Positions 53,484 through 61,383 of a stretch of 64,000 bases of DNA are shown here, one piece after another. Origin of the DNA: a bacterium (GTDB taxonomy: Bacteria; Patescibacteriota; Microgenomatia; UBA1406; GWC2-37-13); NCBI GenBank assembly GCA_021833625.1, contig JAKBEU010000001.1, positions 186,001 to 250,000 of the forward strand, written 5' to 3'. The position numbers were made by a program, and so were the translations under genes. The first letter of the stretch is position 1. The number at the start of each line of letters is the position of its first letter. The notes beneath the pieces are model-generated. The model saw only the letters and a program-made list of their open reading frames with translations. It was not told where the DNA came from and made no database searches.

Positions 53484-53966
53484 CTAGAAAAGATTTCTCG
53501 TTATTCTCTTTCCTTCAATAAAAAGAAAAAAAGCGGCCGGCACGTAGAAAAAAAGCATCGTCCCTAAAAATGATTTCAGAAAAATATACACTCCTCCCAA
53601 TAGAGGAATATTAAAAACAACCTTTCCGACAATTTGTGAGACGTGGACGTACTCTTTATCGGTTGCGTTGTTGTTGTCACCCTTGGTAATAAATGACGTT
53701 TTGTTGTCATGCAAAATACGGTGCGTCGTAAGGAGGGACGGATTATTATGTGAAGTAAAAATTATTGCATCTCCTACATGATAATTGTTTTGCGGAACGA
53801 CACACATGAAGAATCCTTCTTTTATGGACGGATCCATTGAATTTCCCTGTGCGCTAAAAAACCGTACCCCCATGACTCCGGAACCCGCAACAATAAAAAG
53901 GATAAGAAGGGCATAGAATATAATTGCCCCATAATAGAATTTGTCTGCTGTCTTTCGGTTTACCAT
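53484..53966 (-). CDS. SipW-like signal peptidase I (copy 2)
   Basis: Signal peptidase, 160 aa, of the ER/SipW type that uses a Ser-His pair rather than Ser-Lys. Ser is in AQGNSMDPSIKEG, His in LLTTHRIL, and FITKGDNNNATDKEYVH is the box-E region. N-terminal TM segment (about 14-36) and a C-terminal hydrophobic segment. It overlaps the secreted-protein gene upstream by 7 nt and ends the tasA-like/sipW locus. Confidence 0.9.
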   Translation of the reverse strand: MVNRKTADKFYYGAIIFYALLILFIVAGSGVMGVRFFSAQGNSMDPSIKEGFFMCVVPQNNYHVGDAIIFTSHNNPSLLTTHRILHDNKTSFITKGDNNNATDKEYVHVSQIVGKVVFNIPLLGGVYIFLKSFLGTMLFFYVPAAFFLFIEGKRITRNLF

Positions 53967-54532
53967 ATTCCCGTTTTAATGCTGTTTTGCAATTCCTGAC
54001 GTGCATAAAGTCCCTTTTCCGGTTCATCAGGCGAATTTTTATACGTATGCATCTCAAAAGAAAAATCACATTGTTTTTGACGGAGAGACACATCATTTTT
54101 TGTAAGCTTTATTACAAAAACAAGGTCATCCGATCCGCCACCGGCAAGAGAACGTTTAATGTTCGGTGTAAATAAGTTTCCTTTATATACTTCCTGCCAG
54201 TCCTTCATTACGGTAAGCTCGAGCGCGTTGCAAAGTGCGTCATCTCCGCTTTTTTTCTGCGCCTGAATAGTATAGTTAAAGTCCATTTTTCCGTCACGTT
54301 GTACTTTGAGGGCACGCACATCGTAGCCGTCCGGTTTTAAATGATCGGTCGTAAAAAACCACGTTACCGCGTCAAAATTTGCCGTATTTCTATTTGAAAA
54401 CGAAAGGGTTGTCGCCGCAAACGAATTATTCTGTTGTCGGCGCTCCGCAATAAGATCGGCATCTGTCCTTCCCGTTTTCAAAAGGACAAATCCCGTCAAA
54501 AGGACAATCATTAATACTAATTTAAATCGCAT
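53960..54532 (-). CDS. Secreted protein, likely SipW substrate
   Basis: Exported protein of 190 aa. Signal segment (about 3-22) followed by NSFAATTLSFS, similar in position to the mature N-terminus of camelysin/TasA-like proteins, and a beta-rich region with cysteines near 103 and 158. It lies between two SipW-type peptidase genes and overlaps the second by 7 nt. The substrate role is inferred from this sandwich and from the domain pattern, not from a clear family match. Confidence 0.65.
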   Translation of the reverse strand: MRFKLVLMIVLLTGFVLLKTGRTDADLIAERRQQNNSFAATTLSFSNRNTANFDAVTWFFTTDHLKPDGYDVRALKVQRDGKMDFNYTIQAQKKSGDDALCNALELTVMKDWQEVYKGNLFTPNIKRSLAGGGSDDLVFVIKLTKNDVSLRQKQCDFSFEMHTYKNSPDEPEKGLYARQELQNSIKTGIW

Positions 54533-54545
54533 AGCGCATGTTGTT

Positions 54546-54998
54546 TTAGAACGAGAAAACTTGGGTGATAATCAAAAGAAGGGAAGGCACCGCAATAAGG
54601 ATAATAAATCCGGGAAGCGTTCTGCTGAATGAAACAAGATATCCTAATTTCGGAACGATAAAAAAAACTTTCCCGATAATATTTTGCGGAGATACGCTTC
54701 CGTTGTCTTCCGTCCTGTTTGCATCTCCCTTGGTAGTAAAAGATCCGGATTGAGTGCCAACTATCCTGTGGGTAACGACTCTTCCGTCATTTTCCTTGAA
54801 TGTGACCACATCATTTTTCACGTAACTCTCCTTAGCTAAGACAAAGATAACGTCTCCCGTCATAATGGTCGGTTCCATGGAACCCGACTGGACGAGATAT
54901 GAATGATATGTACCGGACAACGCCCCGTTTGATAACAGGGCGTATCCGATAATGACGATGACAACAATACCAATAACACTCATCAAAAACTGTTTCAT
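54546..54998 (-). CDS. SipW-like signal peptidase I (copy 1)
   Basis: Signal peptidase, 150 aa, ER/SipW type: Ser in VQSGSMEPTIMTGD, His in VVTHRIVG, and FTTKGDANRTEDNGSV as the box-E region. TM segments at about 5-25 and 128-148. It is 12 nt after the TasA-like gene, so it probably cleaves that protein. Clearly paralogous to the peptidase at 53484-53966. Confidence 0.93.
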   Translation of the reverse strand: MKQFLMSVIGIVVIVIIGYALLSNGALSGTYHSYLVQSGSMEPTIMTGDVIFVLAKESYVKNDVVTFKENDGRVVTHRIVGTQSGSFTTKGDANRTEDNGSVSPQNIIGKVFFIVPKLGYLVSFSRTLPGFIILIAVPSLLLIITQVFSF

Positions 54999-55010
54999 TT
55001 TTTTGACTAA

Positions 55011-55634
55011 TTAAATTGACGTCGAAGAAGTCTGTTGGACAAGTCTGAAGTCCATATCAAAATTGACACTGTCGCTTTGTACTTCGTTCCCGTAGTTGTT
55101 TTCAGAGGCGCTCCACGCGGCACCAAGCGCTACCTCCTGACCCGGTTGTAGGATAATCGGAGACAAAGCTGCCCAATCAGTGCCTATTTTTGCACTTTGA
55201 TCCGTTGCGAGGGTAGAAGATGCTTTTAGCTCACCGTTTAACGTGATGTTCAGCGTAATTGCTTTTCCCAGATCACCTTCCGTTTTTGTTTCGCAGTCGG
55301 GTTCCACCATTTTTTCCTGGTCGTTACATCCGTTTTCCTTATTTGCTACATTCTGGAGTTGGACCATAAGTCGCCCGGGAAGAGTTCCCGTATTTTTTAC
55401 CTGCCATATTTTGTCTCCGTTCATGTCGGCACTCGCTCCGACATTGTCGATAACAAAAGGCTGCAAGGACTGTCCGTTTGACTCAACATTAAGATCCAAT
55501 GTTCCGGCTGCAAAACGGCTCGCCGAAATAGTCCTGCGTGCAGTGAAATATGCAAAGGTTCCCGCCACCAATCCGCCAACGGCAAGAAGAATAATTAACA
55601 CACTGAGGAAAAGACTCTGCTTCTTTTTTTTCAT
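55011..55634 (-). CDS. TasA/CalY-like secreted matrix protein
   Basis: Exported protein of 207 aa of the camelysin/TasA (SipW-dependent) family. The signal is hydrophobic (LFLSVLIILLAVGGLVAG) followed by TFAYFTARRTISASRFAAGTLDL, the diagnostic SipW-type motif. The mature part is beta-rich with two cysteines near 106 and 116. In Bacillus such proteins form matrix fibres. The ATG at 55634 is chosen over a TTG three codons upstream. First gene of the locus, with its own promoter. Confidence 0.88.
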   Translation of the reverse strand: MKKKKQSLFLSVLIILLAVGGLVAGTFAYFTARRTISASRFAAGTLDLNVESNGQSLQPFVIDNVGASADMNGDKIWQVKNTGTLPGRLMVQLQNVANKENGCNDQEKMVEPDCETKTEGDLGKAITLNITLNGELKASSTLATDQSAKIGTDWAALSPIILQPGQEVALGAAWSASENNYGNEVQSDSVNFDMDFRLVQQTSSTSI

Positions 55635-55668
55635 TTCGTTCAATAAAAAAATAATAATAGGGATATTG

Positions 55669-55698
55669 AGTATACGCAGTCGAGAGATAGGATGTCAA
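55669..55698 (-). promoter_or_regulatory. Promoter of the TasA-like/SipW locus
   Basis: On the minus strand TTGACA (55693-55698), an 18-bp spacer and TATACT (55669-55674). The leader is about 28 nt without a Shine-Dalgarno. Confidence 0.75.
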
Positions 55699-55737
55699 GC
55701 CTATTTATACATATAGAATATGTATTATTTTGACGGT

Positions 55738-56607
55738 CTAAACCACTTTCTCACGCTTCATTCCAAGAACAACGAGTAGCATCCAAACGAGGAAAACGAG
55801 TGAATACATCCCTCCAAAAGGTTGCTGCAACAGCCCAAAAATAAATGAAAGCAGGAGGGGCCATGTCAGTGCGTGCATTCCGAACCGGTATATCGTCCAG
55901 AAGGGCTTTCTTCGTTTGCAAAGAAGAGCGATAAGCCAAACAACAAACGTCATCGGGAGAAGAAAAAGAAGCTGCCCATTCGCCCAGAAAAATGCCCCGA
56001 AGATGACAAACAAAACAAGCCCGACAATAACATATATGTCAATAAACCGTGCAAAAATATTGACGGTCGGAAGGAATTTTGAAAGAAATACATTGTACAT
56101 TGCGCGGTCAAAACGAAACGGTTGAGTCACTTCACTGAAATAAAAAATCTGTGGCGTGACCTTATTTCTTTCGCTGTTGGGGTAAATGAGCATTTTTTCC
56201 GTTGCCAAGGCAATCGTATTATAGCTCGGATAGTCTTCAGCTAAACCTTGAGTATCAACAACAAGCAGATGAGTTCCGTGAAGATTCCCAAGCTGTGTCG
56301 GCAAGTCAATTGCAAAAGGCTCATATGTATTCGTCGACAATTTTCCATTTGCTATATTAATTATCAAACCATCGGGGTAAAGTCCGGATACAGCCCGTTC
56401 AAATGTCTGCACTTTTGAAGGTATCGCCGCCCTATTTCCCAAATATCCGGCTCCTATCTGAAAAGAACGAAAGAGGAGAAGAAGCATCAGGAGAAAAAAT
56501 AAGTATTTATAGGAAAACCAAAAGGATGTTTTTTCTAAGTCCTTGTAATAGCGCGAATCAAGGAGAGATTTTTTAAAAGAATAAAGAAAAGTCTTTAGTT
56601 TTGTCAT
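55738..56607 (-). CDS. DUF1189-like membrane protein
   Basis: Membrane protein, 289 aa: one TM near residue 33-50, a soluble outer domain (about 60-180), then four C-terminal helices. This matches the plan of DUF1189 proteins (YvdJ-like), of unknown function. NTYEPFAIDLPTQLGN and HLLVVDTQG lie in the soluble part. It is 95 nt upstream of the TasA-like gene on the same strand; a link with matrix export is possible but unproven. Confidence 0.7.
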   Translation of the reverse strand: MTKLKTFLYSFKKSLLDSRYYKDLEKTSFWFSYKYLFFLLMLLLLFRSFQIGAGYLGNRAAIPSKVQTFERAVSGLYPDGLIINIANGKLSTNTYEPFAIDLPTQLGNLHGTHLLVVDTQGLAEDYPSYNTIALATEKMLIYPNSERNKVTPQIFYFSEVTQPFRFDRAMYNVFLSKFLPTVNIFARFIDIYVIVGLVLFVIFGAFFWANGQLLFLLPMTFVVWLIALLCKRRKPFWTIYRFGMHALTWPLLLSFIFGLLQQPFGGMYSLVFLVWMLLVVLGMKREKVV

Positions 56608-56665
56608 AGTAGTTGTAAATAACTAATAGGCGTAAACAGTTATGATTATACCTGAGAATTGATTG

Positions 56666-57331
56666 TCAATGCCAGTCAATTGGGGACTGTCCGTGCTTTT
56701 CAAGATATTCATTACATTTGCTGAAGTGATGGTTTCCGAAAAATAAAGTAGCAGAAAAAGGGGAGGGATGACCTGAGGTGAGGACCATATTTTTTTCGCG
56801 GTTTATGACGAGCCCCTTGTTTTGTGCATACCTTCCCCACAGAAAATAGACGATGTTCTGGCGATTTCGGTTAAGCGCTGCAATTGCTTCATCGGTGAAC
56901 TGTTCCCACCCGCGTTTGCTGTGTGATGCGGGTAGGTTTGCACAGACAGTCAGTACACTATTTAAAAGCAGCACTCCCTGAGATGCCCATCGGGATAAAT
57001 CCCCGCTTTTGAGTGGGGCATACCCCAAATCGTTCTGGATCTCTTTATAAATGTTTTTTAAGGAAGGAGGGAGGCCGATGCCGTCATTCACGGCAAATGA
57101 AAGACCGTTCGCCTGACCTGTACCATGGTACGGATCCTGACCCACGATAACGACCTTTACTTTATCAATAGGGCACATATCAAACGCACGAAATATTTTC
57201 TTAGGAGGCGGGAAGATTGTCTTTGATAGATATTCCTGTCGTACAAACTCCGTAAGACTATTCCAATACGGCTTTGAAAACTCCGGCAACAAGGCCTGCT
57301 TCCAGCTATCTTCGATATGAACATCTTTCAT
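56666..57331 (-). CDS. ung: Uracil-DNA glycosylase
   Basis: Family 1 UDG, 221 aa, which excises uracil from DNA. VVIVGQDPYHGTGQANGLSF carries the catalytic Asp, GVLLLNSVLTV follows, and SGHPSPFS is the minor-groove loop with the catalytic His (HPSPLS in most). The ATG at 57331 is chosen because AGTATA at 57339-57344 (TATACT on this strand) lies 7 nt upstream and the family begins there; the longer frame is not homologous. Confidence 0.95.
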   Translation of the reverse strand: MKDVHIEDSWKQALLPEFSKPYWNSLTEFVRQEYLSKTIFPPPKKIFRAFDMCPIDKVKVVIVGQDPYHGTGQANGLSFAVNDGIGLPPSLKNIYKEIQNDLGYAPLKSGDLSRWASQGVLLLNSVLTVCANLPASHSKRGWEQFTDEAIAALNRNRQNIVYFLWGRYAQNKGLVINREKNMVLTSGHPSPFSATLFFGNHHFSKCNEYLEKHGQSPIDWH

Positions 57332-57558
57332 AGCTACCAGTATATCATCGCATCTTATTTGCGGGAAATACTTCAGTGTACTTTCAGAAACGGGTATTAC
57401 TATTTGCACTAGATGTGGCAAATCATTCCACATCAAATGAAACAGCTAGACATAAGGTCATGCAGAACAGGGGATGCACGACACTTATGAAAAAAAGTAT
57501 TTCTACAAACAATCAACATCTATACGATTAATTTGTTGAAGAGATACACCTTTTTTCC

Positions 57559-57592
57559 CACTCAGAGAACAAAAAACTCTGAGTGTTTTTTG
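57559..57592 (+). terminator. Orphan intrinsic terminator
   Basis: CACTCAGAG (57559-57567) pairs with CTCTGAGTG (57577-57585), followed by TTTTTT. It points along the plus strand, where no gene is recognised upstream. Confidence 0.85.
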
Positions 57593-57602
57593 TTGTGCCA
57601 CT

Positions 57603-57633
57603 CGCGACCTTAAAGGTCGCGCCCTTTGGCCAG
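57603..57633. repeat. CGCGACC palindromic repeat, copy 3
   Basis: The exact 19-mer at 57603-57621, followed by CCCTTTGGCCAG, similar to the flank of copy 4. Intergenic, just after the orphan terminator. Confidence 0.85.
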
Positions 57634-57705
57634 AGCAAGGTGCAAATGGACGCCTTCTTCCGTGTTATAATAAGAAGCTGAAATCAAGGGACCGCCATAG
57701 ATACT

Positions 57706-57793
57706 GGAGAAGTCGCATAGTTGGTCTAGTGCGTACGCCTGGAAAGCGTATATAGTCGCAAGACTATCGAGGGTTCGAATCCCTCCTTCTCCG
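57706..57793 (+). tRNA. tRNA-Ser (anticodon GGA), CCA not encoded
   Basis: Acceptor stem GGAGAAG / CTTCTCC, anticodon arm TACGC-CTGGAAA-GCGTA giving anticodon GGA, a long class II variable arm (TATAGTCGCAAGACTATC) and T arm GAGGG-TTCGAAT-CCCTC. Discriminator G, as expected for serine. The 3' end continues GCCT, so CCA must be added. It reads UCC and UCU. Confidence 0.96.
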
Positions 57794-57795
57794 CC

Positions 57796-57895
57796 TTCGT
57801 CCGACGAAGCTTTAAGCGAAGTCGGATTCTACAAAGTTAATCGGCCACTTAATGACTATTTTACTTTAATGGGGACTACGGCGGACAAAGTCCGC
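57796..57895. repeat. Palindromes downstream of tRNA-Ser
   Basis: TTCGTCCGACGAA and the larger TCCGAC (57800-57805) / GTCGGA (57821-57826) pair, then GCGGAC-AAA-GTCCGC at 57881-57895. No T-tracts follow, so they are not terminators. They look like small interspersed palindromes of a family other than CGCGACC. Confidence 0.6.
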
Positions 57896-57968
57896 TTAAG
57901 TAGACCACAAAGGAGATGTTTATAACATTAAGACGCTCTGTTTAATTGTTTTTGTGGTATATAATCCA

Positions 57969-57997
57969 TTGACAGATGGTATTTATTGTCCTAGTGT
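57969..57997 (+). promoter_or_regulatory. Promoter of the GIY-YIG gene
   Basis: TTGACA (57969-57974), a 17-bp spacer and TAGTGT (57992-57997), with the ATG 6 nt later at 58004. Confidence 0.55.
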
Positions 57998-58003
57998 CAG
58001 GGG

Positions 58004-58240
58004 ATGTATTATGTTTATATTCTTAAATGCAAAAATAATAAACCTTATACCGGTTGTACAGATAACCTTAAAGACAGAATGGAAAGACACAATAATGGGC
58101 ATGTTCCTGCAACAAAGCAACTTCTTCCAGTAGCTCTTATCTCTTACTTTGCTTTCTCGAATAAATATATTGCATTCAATTTTGAAAAATATCTCAAATC
58201 CGGCTCAGGAAGAGCTTTCATGAAAAAGCATTTTGTATAA
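58004..58240 (+). CDS. GIY-YIG domain protein (UPF0213-like)
   Basis: Single-domain GIY-YIG protein, 78 aa. YYVYILKCKNNKPYTGCTDN has the GIY and YIG strands (here YVY and YTG), followed by the conserved LKDRMERHNNG with catalytic Arg and His, and FNFEKYLKSGSGRAF with the Glu and its surrounding. Such small proteins may be structure-specific nucleases; their role is mostly unknown. Its last bases hold the TATAAT of the next gene. Confidence 0.88.
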   Translation: MYYVYILKCKNNKPYTGCTDNLKDRMERHNNGHVPATKQLLPVALISYFAFSNKYIAFNFEKYLKSGSGRAFMKKHFV

Positions 58241-58250
58241 TAATGCTATT

Positions 58251-59120
58251 ATGATAAAAGGGCTTATCCTTGATGTGGATGGAGTACTTGTTGGTGGGAA
58301 AAAGGGATATAACTGGCCACTTCCAAATATACAAATAATGGATGTTCTTAAGCAACTTCGGCATAGAGGAATAGTTGTGAGTCTATGTACAGGAAAAGGG
58401 ACATTTGCGATTAATAAGATTGTACGTCTTGCACATTTAGACAATATCCATATTGGAGACGGCGGCGCTATTGTTGTGGATATTCTCAATAACAAAATTA
58501 TTGAACAGCACACGATAGCTATGAATAAAACAATAGAAGTACTTAAAATACTCCTTGATCATAATATTTATACAGAGCTTTATACACAAGATGGATATTA
58601 TATCCAGAAAAACCAGATAAGCGATAAGACGGAAAAGCATAAAGCCATATTGTATAGAGAACCAGTAATCATTGAGTCATTAATCAAGAAAGTGCAACAA
58701 TTAAACATTGTAAAAATAATGCCCGTAGCGAACGACGAAAATCAAAAGCAGGAAATAATTGATCTATTCAAACAATTTAATAATGAATTGTCACTTCAGT
58801 GGGGGACACACCAAACAGCGCTACCTTACCAATTTGGGATAATCACTATTAAAGGAATTTCAAAAAAACAAGCTGCCCAAACAATTTCAAAACAAACAGG
58901 TGTCCCACTTGGAGAAATGCTAGGTGTTGGGGATGGGTTGACTGACTGGAACTTTATTGAGATTTGTGGTTATGCTGGAGCGATGGGAAATGCATCTCAG
59001 GACTTGAAGGATAAAGTTATAATAAGAGGAGAACAAGGATATGTGGGGAAATCAATTGATGAAAATGGAGTACTTGATATCTTAAAACACTTTGGATTAA
59101 TCGAAAGCTATAAGGACTAA
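58251..59120 (+). CDS. HAD-superfamily hydrolase (Cof-like)
   Basis: HAD phosphatase with a large C2-type cap, 289 aa. Motif I LILDVDGVL near residue 5 (nucleophile Asp), motif II SLCTGKG, motif III Lys in the KGISKKQAAQ segment and motif IV GVGDGLTDWNFIE. Cof-type enzymes act on sugar phosphates or nucleotides. TATAAT at 58236-58241 lies 9 nt before the ATG at 58251, which is preferred to an upstream in-frame start. Confidence 0.88.
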   Translation: MIKGLILDVDGVLVGGKKGYNWPLPNIQIMDVLKQLRHRGIVVSLCTGKGTFAINKIVRLAHLDNIHIGDGGAIVVDILNNKIIEQHTIAMNKTIEVLKILLDHNIYTELYTQDGYYIQKNQISDKTEKHKAILYREPVIIESLIKKVQQLNIVKIMPVANDENQKQEIIDLFKQFNNELSLQWGTHQTALPYQFGIITIKGISKKQAAQTISKQTGVPLGEMLGVGDGLTDWNFIEICGYAGAMGNASQDLKDKVIIRGEQGYVGKSIDENGVLDILKHFGLIESYKD

Positions 59121-59188
59121 GTTGTTCCAGACCCGAGTGCCCCGCATGATTCGGCAAGCTCGCTGGCATAGAATGATATAATCAAAAT

Positions 59189-59827
59189 ATGGATTTTTCA
59201 GAATCAACAATAAGAAAAGATTGTCCTCATTGTGATCCGAATTCGTTCGCTTTAAAATTCCCCCTAAAAGAAACTTCAAACTTCTGGGTCGTATGCGATG
59301 TTCATCCGTTAACAAGAGGTCATATACTCATCATCCCGAAAAAACACCTTTCCTGTATAGGAGAGTATCCCGAGGATGTATTTAATGAATTTGTCGAACT
59401 CAACGATTTGTTTTCAAATTTTATAAAGAAAACATACGGATCGGTAAGTTCGTTTGAACATGGAAAAATAGGACAGACGGTATTCCATTCTCATGTCCAA
59501 ATGTTCCCCTACATAGGCTCACCAGAAACAATCGTCCCTGAGAGCAATTCCTTTCTCACTGCCGTTCATAACCTCAATGATTTGAAAACGATTTTTCAAA
59601 AAGACGGTGCTTATCTCTTTTTTTCAATTGGAAATGATAAATGGATTGTCGATATAAAAATCGGAAAGCCGCGTTTCTTCAGAGATAGATTTGCTGTTGC
59701 ACTGCATAATCCCCGTAGGGGAAACTGGAAAGAAATGCACAGCGACACAGTCACTATGGAAGAGGCAAATAGAGAAATTCACGAACTTACCGCTAATTGG
59801 AAAAAATATTCTAATAAGTCAATATGA
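59189..59827 (+). CDS. HIT-superfamily nucleotide hydrolase/transferase
   Basis: HIT-like protein, 212 aa. HPLTRGHILIIPKKHLSC is the typical N-terminal segment and VFHSHVQMFP the HIT motif with Gln in the third position, as in GalT or Ap4A-phosphorylase-type members. CPHC near residue 12 could bind zinc. The substrate is unknown. TATAAT (59177-59182) is 6 nt before the ATG. It overlaps the rhodanese gene by 4 nt. Confidence 0.83.
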   Translation: MDFSESTIRKDCPHCDPNSFALKFPLKETSNFWVVCDVHPLTRGHILIIPKKHLSCIGEYPEDVFNEFVELNDLFSNFIKKTYGSVSSFEHGKIGQTVFHSHVQMFPYIGSPETIVPESNSFLTAVHNLNDLKTIFQKDGAYLFFSIGNDKWIVDIKIGKPRFFRDRFAVALHNPRRGNWKEMHSDTVTMEEANREIHELTANWKKYSNKSI

Positions 59828-60153
59828 ACCCAACCATTCCACAAATAACCGCTGAAGAAGTGTATACGGCGTTACAAAACAAAAAAGATTGTATTCTTCT
59901 GGATGTGCGCACCCCCGGAGAATATAGTAGGGGGAAGATAGAGGGAAGTCTTAATATTCCTGTTGATACAGTTTCGACTGGAATAATAACAGCACTCCCT
60001 GATAAAAACAAAACAATATATGTCTATTGTCTCAGTGGATCAAGGAGTATTGTCGCAGTCGATACCATGAAACAACTTGGTTACACAAACGTCTATAGTA
60101 TGACAAGTGGACTTCTGATGTGGCGATCAAAGAAATACCCCATGGTTCCGTAA
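59824..60153 (+). CDS. Rhodanese-domain protein
   Basis: Single rhodanese domain, 109 aa. LLDVRTPGEYSRGKIEGSLNIP is the conserved first half and YCLSGSRS the active loop with the persulfide Cys near residue 72. A sulfur carrier or sulfurtransferase; the acceptor is unknown. Coupled by 4 nt to the HIT gene and convergent with the thioredoxin-glutaredoxin gene, 3 nt apart. Confidence 0.92.
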   Translation: MNPTIPQITAEEVYTALQNKKDCILLDVRTPGEYSRGKIEGSLNIPVDTVSTGIITALPDKNKTIYVYCLSGSRSIVAVDTMKQLGYTNVYSMTSGLLMWRSKKYPMVP

Positions 60154-60156
60154 TTC

Positions 60157-60732
60157 TTACAGTCCAAGAAGTTCGTCTATTACCGGTTTATTGAATCCGA
60201 TAACTATCTGATCTCCAATCCAGAGTTGGGGCACTCCCATTTCTCCTGACCTTTCCACCATTGCCCGTGCTTGAGTTTGGTCTTGTGAAACATCAATATC
60301 TTCAAATTCAATTTTTTTATCTTTCAAATAGGTTTTTGCCATATGACAATACGGGCATGTGGGAGTACTGAACACTTTCACCTTCCCAACCGCTCCCTTT
60401 GCTGGAGGAACGAAAGATAATGTTTTCTTTATCGTATCTTCATATTCGCTCTTCTGAGATACTCCTATTTTTTGTGTGGCCTTCTTACCGTCCTTGAAGA
60501 AGATGACCGTAGGAATGCTCATAACTCCATATTTTCCTGCAAGCTCCTGCTCCTGATCGACATTAATCTTTATGAATTTAACGTTGGGGTCCTTGTTGTT
60601 TTTGCTCATCTCTTCCATAAGGGGAGAGAGCATTTTACATGGGCTACACCAGTCAGCATAGAAGTCGGCGACAACCACTCCTTTGAAATTGGTAACCTCA
60701 TCCGTAAAGTTTTTATTATTTACCTGAATCAT
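60157..60732 (-). CDS. Thioredoxin-glutaredoxin fusion
   Basis: Two redox domains in one chain, 191 aa. The N-terminal thioredoxin (about 1-108) has the active site FYADWCSPCKM, WCSPC instead of the usual WCGPC, and a cis-Pro in SIPTVIFFKDGK. The C-terminal glutaredoxin (about 114-191) has STPTCPYCHMAK and GVPQLWIG. It may be an internally coupled disulfide reductase. Its start overlaps the PadR gene, so both are transcribed together and probably regulated by it. Confidence 0.93.
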   Translation of the reverse strand: MIQVNNKNFTDEVTNFKGVVVADFYADWCSPCKMLSPLMEEMSKNNKDPNVKFIKINVDQEQELAGKYGVMSIPTVIFFKDGKKATQKIGVSQKSEYEDTIKKTLSFVPPAKGAVGKVKVFSTPTCPYCHMAKTYLKDKKIEFEDIDVSQDQTQARAMVERSGEMGVPQLWIGDQIVIGFNKPVIDELLGL

Positions 60733-61069
60733 ATTTGTTTTTATAATTTTTAATTAATTTTGAAATTGTTTTATTCTGCACGTCAAGACCTTTCATCCAC
60801 TCCTTCAAAAGAATTTTCCCTTTCGCCGTTATGTTGTACATAACTCTATTTGGTCCTAATTCACTTTTTACGTTCATTTTTTCAATATCCTTGCTTTTTA
60901 CAAGTCTTCCTAGGCCTCTGTACAAATTGCCGACATTTACCTGACATCCGCATCGTTCTTTTAGATTTTTGGACAGCTCATATCCATAATTTGATTTCTC
61001 CATCAACAAAAAGAGAATACAGGGTTCAAAAAAATTTTCTAAAACTACTTGTGAGCAATTTGTTCTCAT
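60716..61069 (-). CDS. PadR-family transcriptional regulator
   Basis: Winged-helix PadR regulator, 117 aa. ILFLLMEKSNYGYELSKNLKER and VGNLYRGLGRLVKSKDIEK form the DNA-binding wing, followed by YNITAKGKILLKEWMKG. Cysteines at 5, 17, 40 and 42 could make it redox or metal sensitive. A palindrome at 61103-61116 upstream is its likely operator, also covering the divergent promoter. Confidence 0.87.
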   Translation of the reverse strand: MRTNCSQVVLENFFEPCILFLLMEKSNYGYELSKNLKERCGCQVNVGNLYRGLGRLVKSKDIEKMNVKSELGPNRVMYNITAKGKILLKEWMKGLDVQNKTISKLIKNYKNKYDSGK

Positions 61070-61081
61070 ATTGTTTATTCA

Positions 61082-61125
61082 CTTGACTATATGTAAGTTT
61101 AATATAGTATACTATAAATGTCAAG
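61082..61125. promoter_or_regulatory. Divergent promoter region with palindromic operator
   Basis: TATAGTATACTATA (61103-61116) is a perfect 14-bp palindrome nested in an outer inverted repeat CTTGAC (61082-61087) / GTCAAG (61120-61125). On the minus strand TTGACA (61119-61124), a 17-bp spacer and TAAACT (61096-61101) make the padR promoter. The palindrome sits in its spacer, a usual place for repression. Confidence 0.7.
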
Positions 61126-61160
61126 AGATGTTGTTAAAAATTCTCTATACTAAAATCGTT

Positions 61161-61382
61161 ATGAATTCATGTCCACTTATGCCCAAACCAAATGAAGGAA
61201 AACTAGATCGTGTTGTCCGAATGATTGTGGGAGTTGTTTTGTTAGGATTTGCCTTCTTCAGCCTCACTGGGTTGACACAGACAATTGCGGGTGTTGTAGG
61301 AGCGGTAGCTCTTATCACCGGAGTAGTGGGATTTTGCGGAATATACAAAATTCTTGGGATCTCAACGGTGGAAAAGAAATAA
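61161..61382 (+). CDS. DUF2892 membrane protein
   Basis: Small membrane protein, 73 aa, DUF2892 (YgaP C-terminal-like): KLDRVVRMIVGVVLLGFAF and GVVGFCGIYKILGIST give two helices and the conserved Cys and LGIST end. The family often accompanies rhodanese, as here (gene at 59824). TATACT (61146-61151) is 9 nt before the ATG; starts upstream are possible but less likely. Confidence 0.87.
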   Translation: MNSCPLMPKPNEGKLDRVVRMIVGVVLLGFAFFSLTGLTQTIAGVVGAVALITGVVGFCGIYKILGISTVEKK

Positions 61383-61383
61383 G

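Larger units (their letters stand above)
57332..57705. other. Gene-free stretch between ung and tRNA-Ser
   Basis: Holds the ung promoter (57339-57344), about 120 bp without any supported ORF (only frames of 14 and 17 codons on the plus strand), a plus-strand intrinsic terminator, CGCGACC repeat copy 3, and a TATAAT (57666-57671) that is probably the tRNA-Ser promoter. The terminator has no annotated gene before it, so an unrecognised small RNA at about 57440-57592 is possible. Confidence 0.6.

Noticed and set aside
57437-57592. tmRNA, RNase P RNA or 6S RNA before the orphan terminator
   Set aside because: No tRNA-like ends, no tag reading frame and no recognisable conserved core; the stretch is too short for tmRNA or RNase P RNA.
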